This document shows, in pieces, positions 40,573 to 50,115 of a stretch of 64,000 bases of DNA. How positions within the stretch are numbered: the stretch's first letter is position 1; every line of letters starts with the position of its first letter. Under the pieces are notes generated by a model. The model ran no database searches and was not told the DNA's origin. It saw only the letters and a list, made by a program, of their open reading frames with translations. Source of the stretch: Saprolegnia diclina VS20 (taxonomy: Eukaryota > Oomycota > Saprolegniomycetes > Saprolegniales > Saprolegniaceae); contig NW_008246082.1 of assembly GCF_000281045.1 (NCBI RefSeq), positions 441,476-505,475 of the forward strand, written 5' to 3'. The position numbers were made by a program, and so were the translations under genes.

Positions 40573-41629
40573 ATGGAGACCGACGAGGACGCGCTCTTCC
40601 TCCTTGAACTCATCGTCGACAGCCTGAGCTTGGAAGGACTTGCTTGCTCTGCTGACCAAGCGCTCTCGATCGGCTTCCAGCTGCTTGCGTTCGACGTTGT
40701 CCTGCTGCATGACGTCCATCTCAAGGCTACCGAGCAGGCATGTCTTGTCCAGAAGGGCAAGTCGTGCATGTTCCGCATGCCCATGGACCGTTTCGTGGAC
40801 GACGTCGCTGCGACGCCGCTCGCTCTCATGGTATTGAAGACCTCCAATACGACCTCAATGCAGCTCCTCGCGTTCACGTGCATCGACTTGCCGATGGTTT
40901 GTCGTCGTCGAAGGATGAACGACGGTCTCATGACACATAGCACAGCCGAGCCGCCACGCGCGCTCGGAACGCGCCGAGTGGGTGCACCTACAGCGTCAAT
41001 GGGAGCTCCTCAACCACGCAGGCGACGTCGTGGGCTCCATTGGCGGCGGCGTCGTGCTGACGTGTCACGGACGAGCGCTGCTGGCGCACTTGCCGCCGTC
41101 GTTTGCTGCGACCATCGACACCATGGCCCCTGTCCTCGTGGCCCCCTCGCCAGAGAGCAAGCCAGATACCACTGGTGCCACGTGCTGCACAAAGACTGTC
41201 GCCACCGACGCCACCGATGCGCCCGTGGTGGAGACCTCCGAGCTTGCCATCCAATGCAACTTGGCACTCGAATCGGCCATCTCGCCAGTGGTGCTCGAGG
41301 TAAGATCCTAGCGCGGTAGGGTCACGCGTGCACCAATGTACTTGTAGTCGACGCCGTCGCCAGCAAAGCCCGCGAGCGACGCCATAGCTGAACTTCTGGA
41401 GCGACCACCATCGCCAGCGCTAATTGCTTCTATCAGCGATAGCATTCCTGGGCTCTTCGAGTCGCTAGCCCCACCGGCGCTCCTCTACCATTGCCCGCGA
41501 CGCTCGAAGGAGGCGAGCGAGGATGCTGCGTGGGGCGACATGCACATTGGACCGGCGGACGATGGAGCACCGCAGCTGCGCTTCACCAAGCCAAGTCGCA
41601 ACGACGAGCGGTTTGGCTGGTCCGACTAG
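40573..41629 (+). CDS. MAP10-like microtubule-associated protein
   Basis: The start at ATG 40573 gives METDEDALFLLELIVDSLSL, then GFQLLAFDVVLLHD, GKSCMFRMPMDRFVDD and MQLLAFTCIDLP. After an intron near 40895-40975, a later exon has RQWELLNHAGDVVGSIGGGV continuing into VLTCHGRALLAHLPPS. Another intron (about 41301-41345, ending TGTAG) leads to a 95-residue tail with LFESLAPPALLYHCPRRSKE, and a stop at 41627-41629. The order 'LF.LELLVD..R.E', 'RLLDFPT', 'GKSC.FRLP', 'L.DL.G..VG.V.L..RL' and 'PPPL.Y' is that of the N-terminal region of MAP10 (KIAA1383), which stabilises microtubules in mitosis and cytokinesis. The match is from memory. The gene is divergent from the K+ channel, with 140 bp between the two ATGs. 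Confidence 0.6.
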
Positions 41630-41882
41630 TTGCGCCATGGGCCGACGTCCATCGTCTCGATCGTGGCACGTCGAGCGTCGTCGGAAGCGACCGAGGCCCT
41701 GCGAGTCGCCTCTCCTGCGGCCAGCAAACAAGCGTTGAACACGTATCCAAGGTGCTCGAATCTTCCATACACCGGCACACGCCACGTTCTTTAAATATAT
41801 CTCCCACCACTGTAAACCATCACTTGGTCATTGTATGTACTTTTATAAAGTCTGTGAAATGCAAGAGGACCCCGGGGTACAC

Positions 41883-41902
41883 GTCCGGAAACGTATCCGG
41901 AC
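41883..41902. promoter_or_regulatory. Two TCCGGA motifs upstream of PDI
   Basis: GTCCGGAA (41883-41890) and TATCCGGAC (41894-41902) lie 47-66 bp upstream of the PDI start. These are imperfect copies of the window's recurring motif, at its usual distance. Confidence 0.45.
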
Positions 41903-41948
41903 GCTCCTGGCGCCGAAGGTCCCGAACGCCATTTTGCAATCGTCTACC

Positions 41949-43115
41949 ATGCGCTCGATCTTTGCTGCGCTCGCCGCGATGGCGGTAACGGCCGTCATGG
42001 CCTCGGACGTCGTCGTGCTCACGCCCGAGAACTTTGACGACGTCGTCGATGGCTCCAAGAACGTATTGGTCGAGTTTTACGCGCCGTGGTGCGGCCACTG
42101 CAAGCAGCTCGCGCCGACGTGGGAAACGGTCGCAACGTCCTTCAAGAACGTCGATGACGTCGTTGTCGCCAAGGTCGACGCCGACGAGCACCGCGACTTG
42201 GGCGAGAAGTTTGAAGTCACGGGCTTCCCGACGCTCAAGTTCTGGAACAAGGGTGCCAAGTACCCGGACACGTACACGAGCGGTCGTGGCGAAGACGACT
42301 TGGTATGACCTCGATCGCCGATCCCATGGAGGCTCATCGCCATGACTATTGTAGGTAGCCTTCTTGAACGAAAAGGCCGGCACGAACGTCCGCGTCGCCA
42401 AGCCCGTCTCGCACGTCGCCGCGTTGACCGAATCGGACTTTGGTATGTTGCGCTCTCAGTCGGGTTTGCCTCGCTCATGCGAAGCTCGATAGCGTCGATT
42501 GCGCAGGACCCGACGAAGCATGTTTTGGTTGAATTCTACGCGCCGTGGTGCGGCCACTGCAAGCAGCTCACGCCGACGTGGGAGTCGCTCGCCAACATTT
42601 ACGCCGGCGAGGAGAACGTGGTGATTGCCAAGGTCGACGCAACGGCCACGGGCGACCTCGCGTCCAAGTTTGGCGTCTCGGGCTACCCGACGATCAAGTA
42701 CTTTGGCACGGGCGCGTCCGAGGCTGAGGACTATGGCTTTGGCCGTGAACTCCAGGAGTTCGTGGACTTTGTCAACGAGAAGGCTGGCACGCAGCGCACG
42801 CCCGAGGGCGGCTTGCTCCCGACGGCCGGCCGCGTCGAGGCCATCGATGTCGTTGTCGGCGCCGACGGCGGTGTCTCCAAGACGACGCTCGAGTCGGTCG
42901 AGAAGATCGTCGAGGGCCTCTCGGGCGACGAGCTCAAGCACGGCAACTTGTACGTCAAGGCCATCAAGAAGATCCTCGCCAAGGGCTCGGCGTACGTGAC
43001 GAAGGAGATTGCCCGCCTCGAGACCATGCTCAAGGACGACAACGTGACGCCGCAGAAGAAGACGCTCTTCCTCCTCCGCAAGAACATCCTCGAGGCGCTC
43101 AAGGCCGAGGCGTAA
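41949..43115 (+). CDS. Protein disulfide isomerase, P5/ERp38-type
   Basis: Start ATG 41949 begins a signal peptide, [19 protein letters not shown]. Two thioredoxin domains follow, each with the active site [28 protein letters not shown] at about 42068-42125, and the second at about 42527-42584. The cis-proline regions are TGFPTLKFW and SGYPTIKYF. Intron 1 is 42303-42354 and intron 2 is 42443-42492, both ending in TAG. The C-terminal ~100 residues form a helical ERp29-like D domain ([40 protein letters not shown]). The protein ends LEALKAEA, without KDEL or HDEL. It catalyses disulfide formation and isomerisation in the ER lumen. In Dictyostelium a PDI of the same layout is retained through the D domain rather than a tetrapeptide, which could apply here. 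TCCGGA motifs lie just upstream. Confidence 0.93.
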
Positions 43116-44925
43116 GCGCCCTACGACAGTCGATGCGATAAACAATCGAATCCTGCCACCAACTCTGACGACTTGTAGTACAGAAAAAAAGTGCAATATG
43201 GGGTGGAGACGTATTGTACGAAGGCCTGGCTTGTCCACCATCGACGCAGAATGCCCCTTTGGCCGTCTCCAGCGATTCTTGGGTGCAAGAAGGGACTACT
43301 AGCAATGCAAAACGCCCGTACATAATGTGCGTCGGTGGCCGTGGGCTCCATCCGAGTGAATGGCTGCGTTCCGGCCGTCTAGTTGGGACAGTTCACTGTA
43401 TATTGCAGTGGTGATTGCACCTTCGTTCAGCATGGTCAAGATGCAACGGATGACAACAGCATCAAAGTACGGGATCCATCTGAGCGACGAGCCCCAGTGT
43501 GCGAGGACGTGAACACCGATGCGAGGTCCTGTGCCTACCCGCTACGCTGGTGCCACCCATGAGCGTCAAACTACATTGTTGTGCGCAACTGCACGCAATA
43601 AGCTCGAAGATTGACAACTTCGATCTTTGATTCACCGCTCAATACTTTAATCAAGATAGAGCCAGATGGCTCGGCGCAGAGATCAAGTGAAAACGAGTTT
43701 TGGACCTGGTGTGACAGTGTGCTGTGGTGCTGTGCGTGGTGCTGTGCGTGGTGCTGTGCGTGGTTGTGGGGACGTTGAATCTTCAAGTGACCCAGCACGA
43801 CCGATACTCCACATTACGCATGATCGCGTTGGGTCATTTTGGGTCGGTCGTTGTTGTCATTGTGCACGTCCCGTACCCACGATCCGAAAGATACTAGTAG
43901 AGCGCTTTCGTGTCGATGCCCTTGCGACGTAATTGGTAGACTCTTGGATCTCACACCTCGATATGCAAAAGGCCGTGACGACAGATGCAGTCTCCGCAGC
44001 GTGCCACGTCATATTGTCCTCCCACATGGGCGACCCACACTGGGGCTCACGACGAAGGTCCAGTGACGACGGTGCATGCGCTGTCACAGTGTGCAAACTC
44101 GCAGCCTCGATGGGGAGATGCCTCAGAAGCACCTCGTCCGGCCTTTGCTTCCTAGTGTTGCGGCTTCTCGTTCTCTTGTGACAGACGAATCCAAAGTACT
44201 GCGACCATTTGTCTGACCGTCTTCTCTACGCACAAGACCCGTCCATGCAGCTTTCAGCTCACGGAAAATGAGGCATTCCCGTCGTCCCATCCGACTTTGG
44301 CGCCCTCGCAACGCATGGAATTTTCCCGCCAGCAGCAAGTGGTCCCAACGACCAACATTCTCTCTGAACATCGAACCTCGGCGAATGGTTGCTACCGGTA
44401 AAAGGTGGCTACTCGGCTCCAGTGGCTGGATGAGCCGGCTGGACGCGGTGGGATCAATTTGGTTGGATCAGTTTCATCCAGATTCCTTCCTCGTGGATCA
44501 GTCGGGGTTGCGTAGTGTGTGGGGGTGTGGTACGGTCGCTATTTGCATTTCCGGGGCATCGCATACGACCTGCGTAGTCCTTTCAGCTGCAGTACCGAAC
44601 CGCCTGGTGCGGCGGAGAAGTAGCCGGTGAAATCGAAAGAGCTGAGTCCAAGCCACCGATCTAGTTGTCGCTGGTCCTCACGCACGACCAGATAGACGAC
44701 TCGGGCACTGCTCCATTAACTTTGGTGGTCCGTCGCGGGTTCGTCGTTCGATGAGCATGTCTCTGCCATATCACGGCAAGCTCAGAATCCCGCAAGCCGA
44801 CAAGTTGGGTGGGAACGACTTGGCCTTTGTATGGCTAACCACGACCGACATTCTGCGTCTCGCTTCGTGATTGGCTGAAATCACGTGTCAAAGGTCGGAG
44901 CGGCCGCAGTTGACGATTTGCCAGC
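43116..44925. other. Intergenic 1.8 kb, no gene seen
   Basis: This spacer lies between PDI and HECT copy 2. Frames are short and patchy, without codon bias. It contains a 12-bp tandem repeat at 43724-43759. The final ~150 bp before 44926 must act as the HECT promoter; no TCCGGATA site is seen there. Confidence 0.5.
43724..43759. repeat. Three tandem copies of GTGGTGCTGTGC
   Basis: This is a perfect 12-bp unit repeated three times, followed by a partial fourth copy (GTGGT). It is a short minisatellite with no evident function. Confidence 0.8.
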
Positions 44926-47417
44926 ATGGACGCATCCACTGTGACGTACCTCTTCGGCGGCATCGTCCTCGCACTCGCCGGCGTCTGCATCGCCAACTGC
45001 ATCTACATGCGCCGCCATCCTGAGGCCAGCGGCCTCGGCGAAGCGCTCCTCAACCGCAAGTACATGCGATGCTAGCACAACCAGGCGACGGCTCATGCCA
45101 CTGTGTACCTAGCTTTCTCGAGTTCATGCCGGGCCTCAACCGCCGTGACGTCGAAGAGCTGTACGAACGACCATGGCCATGCGAGCGTATAGCAATGACG
45201 ATGGTGTATAGGACGCTCGACATGGAACGCTGGGAGTGCTCAGTATGCGCCTTTATGAACCTCGTGACCAAGCCGATCTGCAGCCTCTGCAGCACCCACC
45301 GAGGTATTGCCTCATGATGCCAAGTTGACGCATGCGTTTTCATGGCATACCATAGATTACCGCCTCATTGAGTTCTACTCGGACACGGTGCCGGCGCGCG
45401 AGCCCGAGAAGCCGTCGCGCTCGATGAGCCAACGCGCGTCCAAGTCGTTGCAGCGACAAACGTCCAAGTCATTCCAGCGGCTCTCGTCATTTTTCCAAAA
45501 AGTCATTTTACCAGAGGACTTGAACCCGCGCCAGCGAAGCGCTCGGTACTTGGCTTGGATCTCAACAGGGTCCAACTGTCTCTGGTTGTAGCATGCGCAA
45601 GCAGTGGACGCGGCAACTGGATTCCAAGGGCAACGTCGTCTGGGCGCGTCATTTCCTCGACACGGAAGAATGCCCCGCGTCCTTTGTGATCCAAACGGTT
45701 TGCCTGCTCTACATGACGTTAAGACGTCCTATGACGTCATTTGTAGGGTCCCATCCGCCACGAAGTCGGCGAGTCCAATGGTCCGGACGTCTCGGTGACA
45801 GTCATCATCCACGACTCGACGACGCTCGCGTCAGCCGAGACACCGGGCTTGGACGCGATCAAAACCATTGCCTGGATGCCCATCGAGGGCATCAATGCGG
45901 CGACAACTGTCACCGGTCTCCGTCTCTTGTCGTCAACCTGGTCGTCGCTGCTGCCGATTTCTCGTCTTCCGTTTTCGCTCAAATATGCGTGGTTTCTGCA
46001 CCAAGTGTCGGACCTCATCGTGCCCTACGCCGACTTGTGCGTCCCGTCGATATCCCGCGGCGTCTCACGTCGCTGCGTAGACATATTCAAACCAAAGTCC
46101 AGCGCGCCCGTGTCTTTGAGGAGGCGCTCGAGAACCTCTTGGGCATCAGGGGCCAAGGGCTCTGCGCGATCATTCGCTACAACTTTGTCGGCGAGTCGGG
46201 CTTGGACGCCGGCGCGATCCAGCGCGAGTGGTATACGCTCGTGGCCCACGCGCTCTTGCACGAAGAGTCAGGACTCTTTACTATTTCCAACCGCGACGAC
46301 AACTCGTACTTCATCAACCCCAACTCGGCCCACGACACGCGTCATCTGTGCGACCTGTCAACTTCTCGTTGTGAGAGACTGACGGTGCGTAGGGACGTGC
46401 AACTCGAGCACCTCGAGCTCTTCCGCGCGGCCGGTCGCTTCATCGGACGCGCGCTCCTGGACGGCCAAGTGCTGCCAATTCAGCTCAGCCCCGTTCTCTT
46501 CAAAGGTACTTTGCCGTTTGATACCGTGATATGTGCATGACAGCACCAATGTCTAGCGCTTTTGGGTGTTCCCATGACACTCGATGACATTGAGAGCCTC
46601 GACAAGACCACGTATACGAGGTATGGCACCATCACTAAGACCGCCTCGTATGTGGTGGTGTAGCTTGCAGTACATTGTGCAAAATGAGCACGTGGAAGAC
46701 TTGGCGCTGACGTTCTCGGTGACGCAGTGCTATGGCGACCGCATGCTCGAAGTCGATTTGGTCGAGAACGGACACGACTTGGCCGTGACGGACGCCAATA
46801 AGCACGAGTACATTGCGCTCATGGTACGTTGATTGGCATTGTGTATACGAAGACAAGCGCGTCGGTAGGTCCGACACTTGCTCTTTGGCCGCGTCGAAAC
46901 GCAGCTGCTGGCGCTCATCGAAGGCGTCTACGACGTCCTGCCCCCCGAGCTGCTTACGGCCTTTGACCACAAGGAGCTCGAGCTCATTCTCTGCGGTCTC
47001 CACGAAATCGATTTGGCCGACTGGCAGGCCAACACGGTCACATCGTCCAATCTCGACAACACGCCGGTTCTCGAGGTACAGTCGTTTTGCGTGGATGCCG
47101 GCGTGTCTCATACACTCGTTCTCTAGTGGTTCTGGAACATTGTGGCAAGCCTGCCCCAAGAAGACCAAGCCAAGCTCTTGCAGTATGCAACGGGCGCGTC
47201 GCGCGTGCCGGTCCAGGGCTTCAAGGGCTTGACGAGCTACGACGGCAAGATCTGCTACTTCACACTGAAAGGCGTCGCGTACAAGCAAGGCGTCTACCCG
47301 GTCGCGCACGCATGCTACAACCGCATCGACCTGCCGCTGTATCCAAGCGAAGAGCTTCTTGAAGACGCGCTCAAGACGCTCCTCCTCTCGGACCCGACGG
47401 GCTTCAACATCGAGTAG
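44926..47417 (+). CDS. Membrane-anchored RanBP2-zinc-finger HECT E3 ligase, copy 2
   Basis: ATG 44926 starts MDASTVTYLFGGIVLALAGV, one span, then a short basic linker (YMRRHPEASG). An intron ending CCTAG splices to FLEFMPGLNRRDVEELY. The zinc finger is WECSVCAFMNLVTKPICSLC (about 45232-45291). The linker has repeated RASKSLQRQTSKSFQRLSS and ILPEDLNPRQRSAR, followed by MRKQWTRQLDSKGNVVWARH. The HECT domain shows ESGLDAGAIQREWYTLVAHA, LFTISNRDDNSYFINPNS, LFRAAGRFIGRALLDGQVLP, DLALTFSVTQCYGDRMLEVD and PPELLTAFDHKELELILCGL. The catalytic Cys lies in AHACYNRIDLPLYP (TGC 47313-47315), with the end SDPTGFNIE. All features of an active HECT ligase are present. Around ten short introns, ending in TAG, were inferred. 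It is the copy with the most Ser/Arg-rich linker, a possible phosphorylation target. Confidence 0.84.
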
Positions 47418-47973
47418 TCACATTCTCTCTGTATTTAAATGGTCTCAACGTGATGGGACATTGGTGTACATGCGGCGTCAGGATTCGAGTGGTCTCGCTT
47501 TGCATGTCTTCTGTGACCAATCTGTGTTCTCGCTCTGTGTGCAATCGTTCAAGTCCAACCGCAGTGTCGTCACGACAGCAGAAGGCTGCTCCAGTCATGT
47601 GGCGTCACGCACTCCAAGCTTATTATGCAACTGTTCGACAACGACAACCAGGCAGCATGCCGGTACCGTCCTCGACTGCGCTGTTGATGCAGAGCAAGCT
47701 ATGCATACGCTCTACGTCTATCGAGATCGATGCGCGCCAGAGCTGTCGTCCAGCAGTACGGTATCTGTCCCAACGGTGCGTTTAGGGCTAGGGTAGGGTT
47801 CGGGTTCTATGCTCGGACGTTCTCTTGCTCAGAGGAGTCTGCGAGACGATTCGTGGACCATTGTGCTGGCATCAATAACAATCACTACACTAACTATACT
47901 ATTGGTCAGCGCGATATTGGTATACTATTTACAAGAGAATTTGCTTGACTATCTTGTACTATATCGTTAGGAA
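47418..47973. other. Intergenic with a telomere-like tract
   Basis: This spacer lies between convergent genes (HECT copy 2 and the four-span membrane protein). It contains a degenerate TTTAGGG-like run at 47781-47806. No gene is seen. Confidence 0.45.
47781..47806 (+). repeat. Degenerate TTTAGGG-like interstitial tract
   Basis: The sequence reads TTTAGGG, CTAGGG, TAGGG, then TTCGGG, a decayed run of the telomere-type repeat TTTAGGG, which is the repeat reported for oomycetes. At about 26 bp it could be chance. Confidence 0.4.
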
Positions 47974-49152
47974 CTAGGCGGTGTTGACGGGCGTTTGAAC
48001 GACGGCCTCGCGCATGGCGTTGCGAAACTTCTCGTTGCGGCGGAGTACCCAAAGGCGTGCGCAGAGGAGCAGCAAGATGAAAACGAGAGCGCCCGCGGTA
48101 ATCGCAATCGCCAATTCGTAGTGATGCGCGACCGTCATGAGCGTGCGACCAAAGCACGCGTCGTACGACGGGTTCAAATACGTCCTTTCATAGATCGGGA
48201 TCGAAAAGGACGGGCAGATGTTGCCCCCGGTCTTGATCTTGTACTCGGCACAGTCGGCGGTGGCGACGCAGTAGGCGCCTGTGGGCTTGGGTACGTCCAT
48301 GGGGCACGTGGCATGAATCCAGCTCTGAAGTGCATTGGACTTGGTCGTAATGTTGGAGAGCGTGGCGCAGCCTCGGCAGAGATCGTAGAGATCTCTTTTG
48401 ATGGCGGCCGCGCGCTGAATGGCCACCGAGTCGTTTATCGACACATTGTACACTGGATTCATCGGGTCGACGGCGGCGCAGAAGCTGTCGAGGGTCGTCG
48501 TTGCCGTCACCGTGACGTTGAATAAGGTCGTCGGGAGCGTCGAGAGGGTGCGGGCAATCTCGGCCGTCGCGTTCGGGTCGGGCCACATGCCCGGGTACAA
48601 GATGGTTTGCGTGAGAGGAAAGGCGCTACAGAAGCGGTGGCCTTCGCTCGCGCAGTACGCGTCCGCAAAAGCTCGCGCGGCCTTGAATGGGTACTGTCGG
48701 CTGTCGGAGTAGGACAGTGGATGCGACGGCACTTTGGACCTGTAGCCACTGAGTGAGTCACTGTAATTGAACTGGCGCGACGTGCCCGAGGCAAAGAACG
48801 CCTCCATGCGATGCTGGTACGTCGTGAGTGCGGGTGCGGCCTCGATCGCTCTCATCGTGAGAGGAATGGCGCTGACGGCGTAGCCCAAGAGCACACTGCA
48901 GCAAGCCACATTGGCAAAGAGAAAGAAGAGGCACGTCGAGTGCGACGGGTCGCCCCGCGTCCAAACGATATGCACGAGACCGAGGGCGGCAAAGCCTGTG
49001 GTGAAGATGTTCGTCACGACCATGGCGTCATGGGGCAGCGCGACGAGCTCAGCGTACATGGAGGCAGCGAGGGCGGCGATGATGGCGCCGAAGGCAACGA
49101 CCGCAACAAAGGCGATGGCGACAGCGATTGTCGTGCGCGTCGGCTTGGGCAT
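47974..49152 (-). CDS. Tetraspanin-like four-span membrane protein
   Basis: This intronless frame of 392 residues starts at ATG 49152 (MPKPTRTTIAVAIAFVAVVA). Three spans lie in the first ~100 residues (IAVAIAFVAVVAFGAIIAAL, VVTNIFTTGFAALGLVHIVW, LFFLFANVACCSVLLGYAVS). A large Cys-containing extracytosolic loop of about 240 residues follows, with Asn-glycosylation sites (NATAEI, FNVTVT, YNVSIND, LSNITT). The last span is LAIAITAGALVFILLLLCAR, before a short basic tail. This is the topology of tetraspanins, but the CCG motif and the usual loop cysteine pattern are not evident, so I call it tetraspanin-like only. Codon use is normal. Longer upstream frames (to 49593) begin in the duplicated non-coding flank and are rejected. 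A broken partial copy lies just upstream. Confidence 0.72.
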   Translation of the reverse strand: MPKPTRTTIAVAIAFVAVVAFGAIIAALAASMYAELVALPHDAMVVTNIFTTGFAALGLVHIVWTRGDPSHSTCLFFLFANVACCSVLLGYAVSAIPLTMRAIEAAPALTTYQHRMEAFFASGTSRQFNYSDSLSGYRSKVPSHPLSYSDSRQYPFKAARAFADAYCASEGHRFCSAFPLTQTILYPGMWPDPNATAEIARTLSTLPTTLFNVTVTATTTLDSFCAAVDPMNPVYNVSINDSVAIQRAAAIKRDLYDLCRGCATLSNITTKSNALQSWIHATCPMDVPKPTGAYCVATADCAEYKIKTGGNICPSFSIPIYERTYLNPSYDACFGRTLMTVAHHYELAIAITAGALVFILLLLCARLWVLRRNEKFRNAMREAVVQTPVNTA

Positions 49153-49689
49153 AGTATTGGGAAATGACTCAACTCTTGCTGACGTGTCCAGTGAGAAGGC
49201 TCGCCGGCCGGCATGCATTGGCCGGGATGTCCACCGCCTGTCTCTGTCTGACACGGACACTTTGTTGAATGGATTTAACGCGTTAAACTGACCAACCGGT
49301 TGTGCGGTGTTGCGGCAATGGAGATGACGCACACACAGAACGCCTCCGGTGAATACCTTGGGTGTCCCCAACCACCTAGGGCTGGCAGTCCTATCAGGTG
49401 CAATACGCTCTCCATCCGCCTTGAGCTCATGTACCAGCCATGTCTTGACAGTGTACGTTGTATTTCCACTCCTGGTACATGTACCCATAAGTTTGGGTGC
49501 TAGTAGTACAGTTTGCCGTCCACGAGAGACGACCGAATGTATGACGCAGGAGCAGTCGTTTGGGACCTCTGTGGAGCTGCAGGTTGTTGACACTCACGGA
49601 TCTCTTTCGTAGTAAGCTTACGTGGCAGCATGCTATACCACGCTGGTGGTTGGCGACCTTGTGTCGACCAGCTGACGTCGCGTTGAAGC

Positions 49690-50115
49690 GCCACATTGAG
49701 AGGAATGGCGCTGATGGCGTAGCCTAAGAGCACGCTGCAGCATACCACATTGGCAAAAGCAAGAAGAGGCACAACGAGTGCGACGGGTCGCCACGCGTCC
49801 AAACTAGATGCACGAGGCCAACGACGGCAATGAAGATGGTGATATTGCTCGTCACGACCAACATCGCATTCGGCAGCGCGATGAGGTCAGCGTACATGGA
49901 GTCGGCGAGGGCGCAGGCGCCGAAGGCAGCGACCGCGACAATACGATGGCCACAGCGATCGTCGTGTGCGTCGGCTTGGGCATATTGGGAAATGACACCA
50001 CGCTTCCTATTCTCGCTGTCGTTTGTCCAGTAAAGAAGGCTGGCCAACGTATTCATGGCATGTCACGGCCTCTCTGTGTCTGTAGGACATGGCGTTGAAT
50101 GAATTTACCGCGTTC
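49690..50115 (-). pseudogene. Truncated, broken duplicate of the four-span gene
   Basis: The stretch corresponds to about 48860-49290: the 5' end of the four-span gene plus roughly 120 bp upstream. It starts with the same MPKPT(H)TTIAVAI codons at about 49985-49950, then loses frame about 15 codons in through a small indel. It regains recognisable pieces (LALVVTSNIT-like, GLVHLVWTRGDPSHSLCLF, VVCCSVLLGYAISAIPL) in other frames. The 3' three quarters of the gene are missing. The homology continues upstream (LNGF/LNEF region at 49260-49290 versus 50095-50110). It is a decayed segmental tandem duplicate of a host gene. Confidence 0.7.

Noticed and set aside
43720-43765. Possible CRISPR-like or coding repeat
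   Set aside because: Only three perfect 12-bp units with no spacers; a simple minisatellite.
49153-49593. N-terminal extension of the four-span membrane protein
   Set aside because: The extension lies in the duplicated non-coding flank and would bury the first membrane span; ATG 49152 is better.
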